A stretch of DNA of 54,498 bases, from positions 1 through 54,498 of the forward strand of contig CAZVVN010000014.1 in NCBI GenBank assembly GCA_964630665.1. Direction: 5' to 3'. The notes below the pieces were generated by a model. The model was not told the origin of the DNA, ran no database searches, and worked only from the letters and a program-made list of their open reading frames with translations. Below, piece by piece: positions 16,633 through 24,964 of this stretch. Position numbers and translations under genes: made by a program. The DNA is from UBA9619 sp964630665. GTDB taxonomy: Bacteria; Pseudomonadota; Gammaproteobacteria; Arenicellales; UBA868. Position 1 is the stretch's first letter. The number at the start of each line of letters is the position of its first letter.

Positions 16633-19121
16633 CCCGCATCTATCCTGTGTTTCGTGGTCTGAAGCACGACTGGCAGGCCGGTGGTTTGCCGGTCATTGCG
16701 CTGGCATTGACTGTCGCGGTCTGTGCCGTTACTTCTGTTGGTGTGTTCAATGACCGCGTGTGGCGGGCGATGCAGGGGCGGGCGGCCGAGACGCTGGGTG
16801 CTGATCTGGTAATCCAGTCGCATGACCGGATTCCCTCAAAGGTCAGGAACCAAGCCGTTGCCCTGAGGCTCGCAGTCAGCCAGCAGATCGAATTTTCCAG
16901 CATGATCCTGACCGACAGCGGAATTCCACGACTGGTCTCGGTCAAGGCCGTTGATGAACACTATCCCCTGCGCGGCACGCTTCAAACCTCTGGCCAGCTT
17001 TTTGCACCGGCTGAAACATCAGATACGCTCCCTGCAGCGGGGGAACTGTGGGCACATGCCAGGCTGTTTGCCGAGGTCGGTATGAATGTAAACGACGAGG
17101 CCCGTCTTGGAGAGCAGCAGTTCCGTGTGGCAAGGGTGCTTGTGCAGGAACCCGACGGCTTCGCTTCGTTTTTTGCGATGGCGGCGCCCAGAGTACTGAT
17201 GCGTCTGACGGATCTCGCGGCGACGGGCCTGATCTCATCGACCAGTCACGCGCATTACCGGCTCCAGGTCGCCGGCGCCGGTGACGACCTCGATGAATTT
17301 TCACGATGGCTGGATGCCGAGGGTAGCGAGGGCCTGGAACGCCGCACCGTAAAGAATGCGCAGCCCGCGGTGCGCACGGCACTGGATCGTGCGTCAAGCT
17401 ACCTCGGTCTGGCCAGCCTCTCGGTTCTGATAGTGGCCGGCGCCGGAATCTTTCTGGCAGCGCTGTTCTACGCTAGGGAACAGTCTTCCGCCGCAGCCGT
17501 CATGCGTTGCCTGGGCGCGAGCCACAGACGGATCCTCGGGACCTTCGTCTTCAGAATGTCACTGGTCGCGTTCGTCGCGTCGTTGCTGGGAGCCCTACTG
17601 GGGTATATTGGCCAGACTTATCTCGCTTTCCTGGCTGAAAGCAGGCTCGGTTTCGCGCTCCCTCCGGTGACGATCTGGCCTCTCGCCACCGGTGTTGCGG
17701 TCGGCCTGATTGCCGCGACCGGTTTTGGCCTCACTCCCCTGCTGAAACTTCCAAAGGTCTCTGTTTTGGGTCTTCTCCGTCAAGAGCAGACTGTCGCCCC
17801 GCCTTCGGCGTGGCTGTCGATTGGCCTGGTTTTTCTGACCACTGGCGGACTCGTTCTCTGGGAGGCCAAGGATTCCGTGCTGGCCCTGTGGGTGCTGGGT
17901 CTCACCATCGCGCTGGTGATTGGCCTGACCGCGGCGGGTTGGGCTGCACTCCGGGCAATCGGGCAGATCAGGCTGTCTAGCCCGACCAAGCGCTATGTGC
18001 TGTCCAGCCTGGCGCGCCGCGCAGGCACCGGCACCGTTCAGGTTCTGGCATTCGGATTGAGTATCACCGCACTGCTGATGGTTACGGTGATGCGTAGCGA
18101 TCTCCTGGAGAGCTGGATGGGTTCGATTCCACCCGGCACACCGAACCGGTTCCTGATCAACATTCAGCCAGGCGAGGAAACAGCAGTGAATGAGTTTCTG
18201 ACTGCAGAGAAGCTCAGCGGCCGTGGCATGTTTTCCATGACCCGGGGCCGCTGGATCCGGCATAACGGCCGCGATGTCAATACCGGGGCCTACACTACGG
18301 GGCGGGCGAGTGGCGAGCGGGCAACACGGGGATTCAACCTGACCTCCGCAGCGGCGCTGCCGTCCGGCAATCGTGTTGTCGAAGGATCGTGGTGGATACA
18401 GGGGCAATACGGGGAGAAACTGCTGTCTCTGGAGCGTGATTTTGCCAGCGAACTGGGCATTCGTCTGGGCGACGAACTCACCTTCCGTATTGCGGGCACA
18501 GAAGTGACCGGCCGGGTAGTGAATCTGCGCGAGGTGGCCTGGGACAGTTTTGAGGTGAATTTCTTTGTGGTCGCGTCTCCTGGGTTACTCGAAGGCCAGC
18601 CAAGGACCTTCATCACCAGTTTCTTCATGCCGCCAGGCAATACGCAGACCCCGGGCAGGCTCTTGGAGCGTTTTCCTTCGGTCACGATGTTCGATGTCGA
18701 GGCCCTATTGAGCCAGGTTAGGTCAATCATCCGGCAGGTCAGTGTTGCCGTGCAGTACGTTTTCCTGTTCACTCTGCTGGCTGGTGTCGCGACCCTGATT
18801 GCCGCGGTGCAGGGCGGTGCCGTCGAACGCAGTCGCGACGCGGCCGTGTTGCGGGCACTTGGATCTAGTACCAGCCGCCTGTGGTTGGTGCAGTTTTGCG
18901 AGTACACGTTGCTCGGGGGGATTGCCGGTCTGCTGGCAGCGGGCTGTTCGGTTATTTCGGCTTCGATCCTCGCCAGCGAAGTTTTCGGGTTTGTGCTGAC
19001 GCCCGGATGGTCTGTCTGGGTATTCGGTTTTGCCGGAGGCGCAGCAGGAATCGGCACAGTGGGCGCGCTGGTTATCGTGGGGGTCGTCAGGCGAGCCCCG
19101 CTCAGGAGCCTGGCACGGTGA
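16629..19121 (+). CDS. ybbP: FtsX-type ABC permease, YbbP-like
   Basis: An 830-residue permease, the length of E. coli YbbP. One N-terminal helix (GLPVIALALTVAVCAVTSVG, about residues 18-38) is followed by a large periplasmic MacB-like domain. A first FtsX core of several helices spans about residues 255-420 (YLGLASLSVLIVAGAGIFLA, then LGALLGYIGQTYLAFL). A second periplasmic domain follows, and the final FtsX core spans about 695-825 (YVFLFTLLAGVATLIAAVQ). It starts at GTG (16629), four bases inside the end of ybbA. Together they should form a mechanotransmitting ABC complex, probably acting on periplasmic or lipid substrates, and the divergent TesA may act on the same pool. Transported substrate unproven. 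Confidence 0.9.
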   Translation: MTRIYPVFRGLKHDWQAGGLPVIALALTVAVCAVTSVGVFNDRVWRAMQGRAAETLGADLVIQSHDRIPSKVRNQAVALRLAVSQQIEFSSMILTDSGIPRLVSVKAVDEHYPLRGTLQTSGQLFAPAETSDTLPAAGELWAHARLFAEVGMNVNDEARLGEQQFRVARVLVQEPDGFASFFAMAAPRVLMRLTDLAATGLISSTSHAHYRLQVAGAGDDLDEFSRWLDAEGSEGLERRTVKNAQPAVRTALDRASSYLGLASLSVLIVAGAGIFLAALFYAREQSSAAAVMRCLGASHRRILGTFVFRMSLVAFVASLLGALLGYIGQTYLAFLAESRLGFALPPVTIWPLATGVAVGLIAATGFGLTPLLKLPKVSVLGLLRQEQTVAPPSAWLSIGLVFLTTGGLVLWEAKDSVLALWVLGLTIALVIGLTAAGWAALRAIGQIRLSSPTKRYVLSSLARRAGTGTVQVLAFGLSITALLMVTVMRSDLLESWMGSIPPGTPNRFLINIQPGEETAVNEFLTAEKLSGRGMFSMTRGRWIRHNGRDVNTGAYTTGRASGERATRGFNLTSAAALPSGNRVVEGSWWIQGQYGEKLLSLERDFASELGIRLGDELTFRIAGTEVTGRVVNLREVAWDSFEVNFFVVASPGLLEGQPRTFITSFFMPPGNTQTPGRLLERFPSVTMFDVEALLSQVRSIIRQVSVAVQYVFLFTLLAGVATLIAAVQGGAVERSRDAAVLRALGSSTSRLWLVQFCEYTLLGGIAGLLAAGCSVISASILASEVFGFVLTPGWSVWVFGFAGGAAGIGTVGALVIVGVVRRAPLRSLAR

Positions 19122-19196
19122 TTGATCAGCCTGAAAAGGGTCGGCTTCTGGTGCGAGTGGCGTTGTTAGACTGTCGGTTCAAATGAAGATGACTCG

Positions 19197-20015
19197 ATGA
19201 ATCTTACTACCGAGGAGAAGTCTCAGCGCTCCCGCCTGAACGATTGGTATCAGTTGGGACAGAGCCCGCTGATGCTGTCGATTGAAAGATCTGTCTGTGG
19301 TTGTGACTACGGTGCTACCAGCTGGACGACGCAGGCCGAGGCACAGGAGATGGCTTCGCTACTGCAGCTCGAACGCCAGACGATGCTGCTTGACCTGGGA
19401 TCCGGCTCCGGTTGGCCCGCTCTTTACATGGCAAAGATCACGGGCTGCGATATTGCCCTGGTCGATCTGCCGGTTGAGGGGCTCCGCATCGCCCGGACCC
19501 GGATGCAGCAGGACAACAATTCGGGCGCCTGCTGGGTCGCGGTTGCCGATGCTGCAGAACTGCCGTTCGGGGCGGCCACTGTCGATGCGCTGTGCCACGC
19601 GGACCTTCTGTGTTGCCTCAGGAGAAAGCTAGAGGTGTTGTCCGATTGCAGGCGGGTCCTGCGCCCCGGTGGACGCATGGTATTTTCGGTGATATCGGTT
19701 GTGCCAGGTCTGGCACCGGCCGACCATGTGCGGGCTGTGACCAGTGGGCCTGAGTTTATAGAATCGCAAGCCAGTTACCCGGTACTGCTTGCCGAGGCCG
19801 GCTGGACAGTTATCGAGCAGCGGGATATCACCCGCGAGTTCACGGTTCTGACCCGTCAGCGACTGAATGCTGAATTGAAGCAAAGGTCGAAACTTGAGGA
19901 GCAGACCAACGCTACCGAGGTCGAAGAGCGCATTACCCGCGGCAGATCGAGGTCGCTCGCGTTGTCAGATGGACTGCTGAAAAGAGAGCTCTTCATCGTG
20001 AGCCATGATCAATGA
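19197..20015 (+). CDS. Class I SAM-dependent methyltransferase
   Basis: A 272-residue protein with a clear methyltransferase core. Motif I is LLDLGSGSGWPALYMA (about residues 63-78), and strand 2 ends in IALVDLPVEGLRIA. VADAAELPFGAATVDAL is the acidic adenine loop, and DCRRVLRPGGRMVFSVI the motif III region. The N-terminal 60 residues (LNDWYQLGQSPLMLSI) form a helical lid. The C-terminal part continues with an arginine-rich helix. It overlaps the following MFS gene by four bases (ATGA), so methyltransferase and transporter are made together and may act on one compound. The ybb operon ends about 75 bases upstream. Substrate not identifiable. Confidence 0.85.
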   Translation: MNLTTEEKSQRSRLNDWYQLGQSPLMLSIERSVCGCDYGATSWTTQAEAQEMASLLQLERQTMLLDLGSGSGWPALYMAKITGCDIALVDLPVEGLRIARTRMQQDNNSGACWVAVADAAELPFGAATVDALCHADLLCCLRRKLEVLSDCRRVLRPGGRMVFSVISVVPGLAPADHVRAVTSGPEFIESQASYPVLLAEAGWTVIEQRDITREFTVLTRQRLNAELKQRSKLEEQTNATEVEERITRGRSRSLALSDGLLKRELFIVSHDQ

Positions 20016-21223
20016 AAACCAGAGACTTGAGTGCCGCCCTCATCCTCGCCACGGGCTTTGTTCTGTTGCTCTATAACGGGGGATCGCGATTCACGATGGG
20101 CCTGATGCTCAAGCCCATGGCAGACGATCTGAACTGGAGTCGGGCCACACTGTCGTTGACTGTGACTGTGTTCATGGTGATCTCAGCGGTTGTCCTGCCC
20201 TTTATTGGTCGACTCGTTGATCGCTACAACATTCGAACCGTGCTTCTTACCTCGCTTCTCTTGTCCAGTGTGAGCATCGCGTTGATGAGTATGATCCGTA
20301 CACCGTTACAGGCCATTATGCTTTACGGTGTACTGTTCGGTCTGGCCACTGCCGGCACCTCGGTGGCGCCCATCGGCGTGATGGTCAGCCGCTGGTTTCC
20401 CGAACGCCTCGGGATGGCGAACAGCATCGCAATCTCGGGAATGGGAATCGGGCAGTTGGTCATCATACTGCTGCTCACATCCCAGCTCGAGGTCCTGGGT
20501 TGGCGCGGTTCTTTTCTGGCTCTGGCAGCCCTGGGGCTGGTGCTGATCGTGCCGCTTATACTGCTGAAAATTCCGCTGACTGCGCCCGGGGAGGTGGCAG
20601 GCCAGAAGGGTTCTCCAGCCGGCAGCGGGCCGCAATGGACTGTGTCGGCCTCTTTGCGTCAACCAAAGCTCTGGTATCTCATCGTGATCTATGCGATCTG
20701 CGGGTTCCAGGATTTCTTCATAGCGACCCATGTGGTGGCCTACGCGCGCGACCAGGGCGTTGGAACCATTCTGTCGGGTAATCTGTATGCTTTGATGGGG
20801 CTGGTCGGACTCGCGGGTGTGCTCGCGGCTGGATTGGCATCTGATCGGTTCGGCCCGGTCCTACCGACACTGGTGTGCTTTGTGTTGCGGATCGCACTAT
20901 TCGGCGTGGTCATGGTCACCGAATCTGTTTTCGCAATCATCGGTTTTGCCTTGGTTTTCGGGTTTACCTTCTGGATCACGGCGCCCTTGACCATCGTCTT
21001 TGTCCGCCGGTATTTCGGTACAGCACACCTGGGGACACTCACCGGCATCGTCGTCATGGTTCACCATGCCGCCGGTGGTCTGGGCGCCTACGTCGGCGGT
21101 GCTGCGTATGATGCACTCGGCAGTTACCAGGTTGTTTTCCAACTGATGCTGATCCTCTCTGTCGTAGCGTTGTTCATCCCCTGGCTGATGGATAAGGCCC
21201 ATCGTTCTGAGGCCGGGGTTTAA
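20012..21223 (+). CDS. MFS transporter, MCT/OFA-like
   Basis: A 403-residue MFS carrier with twelve predicted helices. The loop between helices 2 and 3 is GRLVDRYNIRTV, the family A-motif (G-x-x-x-D-R-x-G/N-R). The first half ends near residue 190, and the second half begins after the loop that contains VASLRQPKLWYLIVIYAICG-type sequence (SLRQPKLWYLIV). It belongs to the branch with oxalate/formate and monocarboxylate carriers, together with the similar carrier at 30149. It overlaps the methyltransferase gene upstream by four bases. Likely exports or takes up a monocarboxylate-like or methylated small molecule; this is inference from coupling only. Confidence 0.88.
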   Translation: MKTRDLSAALILATGFVLLLYNGGSRFTMGLMLKPMADDLNWSRATLSLTVTVFMVISAVVLPFIGRLVDRYNIRTVLLTSLLLSSVSIALMSMIRTPLQAIMLYGVLFGLATAGTSVAPIGVMVSRWFPERLGMANSIAISGMGIGQLVIILLLTSQLEVLGWRGSFLALAALGLVLIVPLILLKIPLTAPGEVAGQKGSPAGSGPQWTVSASLRQPKLWYLIVIYAICGFQDFFIATHVVAYARDQGVGTILSGNLYALMGLVGLAGVLAAGLASDRFGPVLPTLVCFVLRIALFGVVMVTESVFAIIGFALVFGFTFWITAPLTIVFVRRYFGTAHLGTLTGIVVMVHHAAGGLGAYVGGAAYDALGSYQVVFQLMLILSVVALFIPWLMDKAHRSEAGV

Positions 21224-21349
21224 TCGTCTATTGATTACACGGGCAGCTACGCCCGGTTGTGATACCTACACCTCAATGCGGCGCACCTTTCCGGGACGCG
21301 CTTGTGGCCGTATGATTAGCCGACACTCGTTCACGGGAAGGACCCAAAT

Positions 21350-22960
21350 TTGCCCAGATCAATGGTTGTCAGTCTGCAGCCAGATGCAGTTGAAGCCGGG
21401 GCGAACGTGCTTCGGGCCGGCGGTAATGCGGTCGACGCGGCGCTGGCCTTGGCTTTTGTTCAGACCGTAGTAGATCCCATGATGTGTGGGATCGCCGGAT
21501 TCGGCAGCATGCACCTGTATCTACCTCAGACGGGTGTGCATGAGATCATCGATTTCCACGGACGTGTGCCGGCCGCGGCAACGCCGGAAATGTGGCAGGA
21601 CTGCATCCTGGGGGAGACCGAAGACGGCTTCGGTTTTGTCCTTAAGGGCGCGGTCAATGACATCGGTTACCAGTCCATCACCACGCCTGGAACATTGAAG
21701 GCGTTCTGGCAGGCCCATCAGCGATTCGGCTCCAGGCCTTGGCCCACATTGCTGGAATCGGCAATCCGCTACGCGTCTGATGGCTACGTCGTTACTCCGG
21801 GGGTATACGGCTACTGGACCGGTGCCGGTCTGCCGGGAAGAGTCAGTGTCCGGGACCGACTCGGCTTCTGCGCTGATGGACAGCAGGTCTACTTTGACCC
21901 AGATGGCCAGGTGATGCCGATCGGCAGCATGGTACGCAATCCCGGACTGGCGCAGACCTACGAGCGGCTTGCGGCTGACGGGGCAGATGTTTTCTACACT
22001 GGCGATATCGCCCGGCAGATCGATTCGGACATGCAGCGTAACGACGGGCTGCTTAACGCTCACGATCTTGCTGACTATGCGACAGAGTCACACGAACCGT
22101 TGTGGGGTGACTATCGCGGCTTGAAGGTGGCGACCAATCATCCACCGGGTGGCGGCATCATGGTCATCGAGATGCTCAATATTCTGGAACGATTTGATCT
22201 TGTCGCGATGGGCCACAACTCCTCGGACTATATCCGCACGGTCGCAGAAGCGATGAAAATCGCCACCGCTGACAAGGACAGCCACGTCGGTGACCCACGC
22301 TTCGTCGAGGTGCCGGTCGAGCGACTGATCAGCAAGGACTATGCGGTACAGCAGGCCGCTGCGATCTCGCGCGGCGAGAAGGCCCATGTCGAGCGCCTCG
22401 GGCTGAGCGAGTCACCCGGTACCACCCACCTGTGTGTATCCGACAGCGCCGGCAACATCGTCTCCATGACCCATTCCCTGGGCATGATGTCCGGTGTGAT
22501 CACCCCGGGCCTGGGGTTCATGTACAACGGCTGCATGGGAGTCTTCGATCCCCGGCCAGGCCGGGCCGGCTCCATTGCACCGGGCAAGTCGCGTTTCAGT
22601 TCGATCTGTCCCACCATCCTGTTTGACGGGGATCGCCCGGTTCTGACGCTGGGTGCGCCGGGTGCCACCCAAATTGCGATGGGTGTGCTGCAGACCATAC
22701 TGAATGTGGTCGATTTCGGCATGACTCCCCAGGAGGCTGTTCTCGCGCCGCGCTTTTCGGCGACCAGCGATGCCATTACCGTGACGGCCCGGATACCCCG
22801 CTACAGCTACGCCGAACTTGAAGATGCTGGTTACCGGTTTATCCGCAGTGCTTCGAGCTATGACATCGCTTCCGTGCATGCGATCGGCTTTGACCGGGAT
22901 GGCGAACCAGCCGGTGGTGCCGACATCGTCTACGGTGCGGGTATGGCGCTCAAGATCTGA
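21350..22960 (+). CDS. Gamma-glutamyltransferase-like Ntn hydrolase without a signal peptide
   Basis: A 536-residue member of the gamma-glutamyltransferase family. The autoprocessing and nucleophilic threonine is T358 in SPGTTHLCVSD, the family signature TTH. The N-terminal half holds AGGNAVDAALALAF and the MCGIAGFGSMHLYL segment; the small subunit would begin at T358 and is about 179 residues. Translation starts at TTG (21350) with GGAAGGAC upstream; the alternative ATG is at 21362. The N-terminus (MPRSMVVSLQPDAVEAG) has no signal peptide, so unlike the E. coli enzyme it is probably cytoplasmic. Relatives without export include acylases and oxamate amidohydrolase-like proteins; the true substrate may not be glutathione. 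MFS upstream, acyl-CoA synthetase convergent. Confidence 0.85.
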   Translation: MPRSMVVSLQPDAVEAGANVLRAGGNAVDAALALAFVQTVVDPMMCGIAGFGSMHLYLPQTGVHEIIDFHGRVPAAATPEMWQDCILGETEDGFGFVLKGAVNDIGYQSITTPGTLKAFWQAHQRFGSRPWPTLLESAIRYASDGYVVTPGVYGYWTGAGLPGRVSVRDRLGFCADGQQVYFDPDGQVMPIGSMVRNPGLAQTYERLAADGADVFYTGDIARQIDSDMQRNDGLLNAHDLADYATESHEPLWGDYRGLKVATNHPPGGGIMVIEMLNILERFDLVAMGHNSSDYIRTVAEAMKIATADKDSHVGDPRFVEVPVERLISKDYAVQQAAAISRGEKAHVERLGLSESPGTTHLCVSDSAGNIVSMTHSLGMMSGVITPGLGFMYNGCMGVFDPRPGRAGSIAPGKSRFSSICPTILFDGDRPVLTLGAPGATQIAMGVLQTILNVVDFGMTPQEAVLAPRFSATSDAITVTARIPRYSYAELEDAGYRFIRSASSYDIASVHAIGFDRDGEPAGGADIVYGAGMALKI

Positions 22961-22978
22961 CCGACTCGACCAGAACCG

Positions 22979-24586
22979 TCAAGCGGCTGTTTCCAGGCTG
23001 CGCAGCAGATTGCGCTGAATCTTGCCGCTGACGGTTTTCGGCAGTTCGTCGACGAACTCGATTGACCGGGGGTACTTGTAAGGGGCCGTGTACTGTTTCA
23101 CGTGGCCCTGAAGTTCACTGACAAGATCGTTGCTGCCACGCTCCGGGTCCGGGTCCGGGTCGGCCAGGACTACGAATGCTTTGACGATCTCACCGCGTTC
23201 TGGGTCCGGCACACCGACGACAGCGCTCTCTTGAACCGCCGGGTGGCTGATCAGGGCGTTTTCAACCTCTTGTGGGCCGATCCGGTAGCCCGCCGAATTG
23301 ATGATGTCATCGGTCCGGCCGACATAGAAGAAGTATCCGTCGTCGTCCTGGTAGACATTGTCGCCGGTTCTGAACCATTGGTTGTCGTCGCTTTTAAAAA
23401 GTGCCTGCTCGGTACGTTCCGGGTCATTCCAATAACCCAGCATCATCTGCGGGCTGGGCAGCCGAATCAACAACTCGCCCTGGTCTCCACATCCGCCCAG
23501 TGAACCGTCGGGCTTAAGCAATCCAGTCTCTATGCCGGGCAGAGGCCGCCCCATGGAGCCCGGCTTGACGGGCATCCAGGGGTAGTTCAGCACTGTCATC
23601 AGGACCTCGGTCTGGCCATAGCCATCAAGCAGGGGCACTCCGGTCAGTACCTGCCAGGCATCAAGAATCTCCGGGTTGACCGATTCACCGGCTGAAACGG
23701 TAAGTTTCAGTGCCGAGATGTCGATGCCGGAGATGTCTTCGTGGATCAACCTTCTAAGCTCGGTCGCCGCTGCGCAAAATACTGTGACGCCATAGCGCTC
23801 GATCAGCTCAAAACGCCGGCGAGCCTCAAACGGGCCGTCATAGAACAACACTGCGCTGCCCTGGCTCCACGGCCCGAACAGTATGCTGGTACCAGCCTTG
23901 GACCAGCCGGTATCGGCCGTACACCACATGGTGTCGTCGGGGCCCAGTGACAGCCAGTGCCGGGCTGAAAGTCGCCACGCGTACAGGCTGCGGCCCGGGT
24001 GACAGACCCCCTTGGGGTCACCAGTCGAACCGGAGGTGTAGTACATGATTGCCGGCTCCTCCAGGCCGAGGTCACAGGCGTCGAAATCTTCAGCGCACTG
24101 CCTGGTGAGCTCATGCGCGGTCCAGCCGGTCATCGATCCGTCGACAACAAGCTTTGCTTTCAGTGCCGGGAGATGATCTTTGAACTTGCTGCACTGCTCG
24201 GCAATGGTGATCACGGCAACAGCCTGAGAGTGTTCCACCCGGTAGGCGACATCCTTGGCCGTCAGCATGGTGATACACGGGATCGGCACGGCCCCCAGTT
24301 TAAAGCACGCCGTCAGGCAGATCTGCCACTCGGGAATTCTCGGCAGCATGACGATCACACGATCGCCTTGGCGTATTCCTTGTCCAGCCAGCCAATTAGC
24401 GACCTGATTTGAGCTCCTGGCGATGTCCGAAAATGTCAGAACCCGTTTACTATCGGCCGCGTCGCACCAGATCAGCGCGATTTTGTCGGGATTCTTTGCG
24501 AATCGGTCGACAACGTCACGCCCGAAGTTGAACGTTGCCGGCAGGTCAAGACGATGGGAACGACAGACCGATTCATAACGGTTCAT
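22979..24586 (-). CDS. AMP-binding acyl-CoA synthetase
   Basis: A 535-residue adenylate-forming enzyme. The P-loop is YYTSGSTGDPKGVCHPG (about residues 189-205), the adenine segment is DGYGQTEVLMT, and GRTDDIINSAGYRIGP carries the arginine and hinge of the C-terminal domain. The catalytic lysine is in KTVSGKIQRNLL near the end. This pattern matches the medium-chain acyl-CoA synthetase (Acs-like) family, which makes an acyl-CoA through an acyl-AMP. The chain length is not shown by sequence alone. The start ATG has TAGGAG upstream. A short run of DP repeats at about residues 475-483 (encoded by repeated GGGTCC on the plus strand) is a surface loop. It is convergent with the gamma-glutamyltransferase-like gene. 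Confidence 0.9.
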   Translation of the reverse strand: MNRYESVCRSHRLDLPATFNFGRDVVDRFAKNPDKIALIWCDAADSKRVLTFSDIARSSNQVANWLAGQGIRQGDRVIVMLPRIPEWQICLTACFKLGAVPIPCITMLTAKDVAYRVEHSQAVAVITIAEQCSKFKDHLPALKAKLVVDGSMTGWTAHELTRQCAEDFDACDLGLEEPAIMYYTSGSTGDPKGVCHPGRSLYAWRLSARHWLSLGPDDTMWCTADTGWSKAGTSILFGPWSQGSAVLFYDGPFEARRRFELIERYGVTVFCAAATELRRLIHEDISGIDISALKLTVSAGESVNPEILDAWQVLTGVPLLDGYGQTEVLMTVLNYPWMPVKPGSMGRPLPGIETGLLKPDGSLGGCGDQGELLIRLPSPQMMLGYWNDPERTEQALFKSDDNQWFRTGDNVYQDDDGYFFYVGRTDDIINSAGYRIGPQEVENALISHPAVQESAVVGVPDPERGEIVKAFVVLADPDPDPERGSNDLVSELQGHVKQYTAPYKYPRSIEFVDELPKTVSGKIQRNLLRSLETAA

Positions 24587-24964
24587 TGATTAGACTCCTA
24601 AATCAGATGGCAGCGGCAGAGTTAGGCTTTGGCTCGCAGTTGCTATACAGATCGTTGTGTCTGTCTGTAGGTTGCATGGCCCTGAAAGTTGGTCCTGTGA
24701 CCTGTCCCCCGGAGAAGCAGATCATGCTTAAACCGGGAGGGTAAGTCTATGCGCTGGGTCCGCTTGCTGTCTGAACCTGCCCCGGGTTCCTTTGACTGGG
24801 TCGAACCATAACCAAGGAGACAACTGTGGCATAGATCAAGTGCTGTAGGCGAAGCTGAGTTGCTCTAAGAAGACGAGCGGCGCTGAGAAGTGGTTGACTG
24901 ACTGAAAAAACTATGCGACAAGACTTTCTCGGTTCTTGATGCCGGTTTCCCATCTCCAGAGAAA
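24587..24964. other. 378-base intergenic region between divergent genes
   Basis: This space separates the acyl-CoA synthetase (start 24586, reverse) from the first cyclase (start 24965). I see no convincing gene: one AAGGAG at 24814-24819 is followed by a GTG that meets TAG two codons later. TTGACT appears twice, at about 24791 and 24892, without a well-spaced -10. It must carry both promoters but I cannot place them. Confidence 0.5.

Noticed and set aside
17595..19057. Long open frames on the reverse strand inside the ybbP permease (270 and 255 codons)
   Set aside because: They lie wholly within a well-supported forward gene, show low-complexity Arg/Pro/Ser-rich translations and no domain motif; this is a side effect of codon use in G+C-rich DNA.
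21240..21255. Five-base GC hairpin downstream of the MFS gene at 20012
   Set aside because: No T-tract follows and the stem is short, so it cannot be called a terminator.
23143..23162. Repeated GGGTCC-like hexamer
   Set aside because: It encodes a short Asp-Pro run in the acyl-CoA synthetase loop and is too short to be a functional repeat element.
24811..24833. Shine-Dalgarno-like AAGGAG followed by a GTG
   Set aside because: The reading frame closes at TAG after two codons, so it is not a gene.
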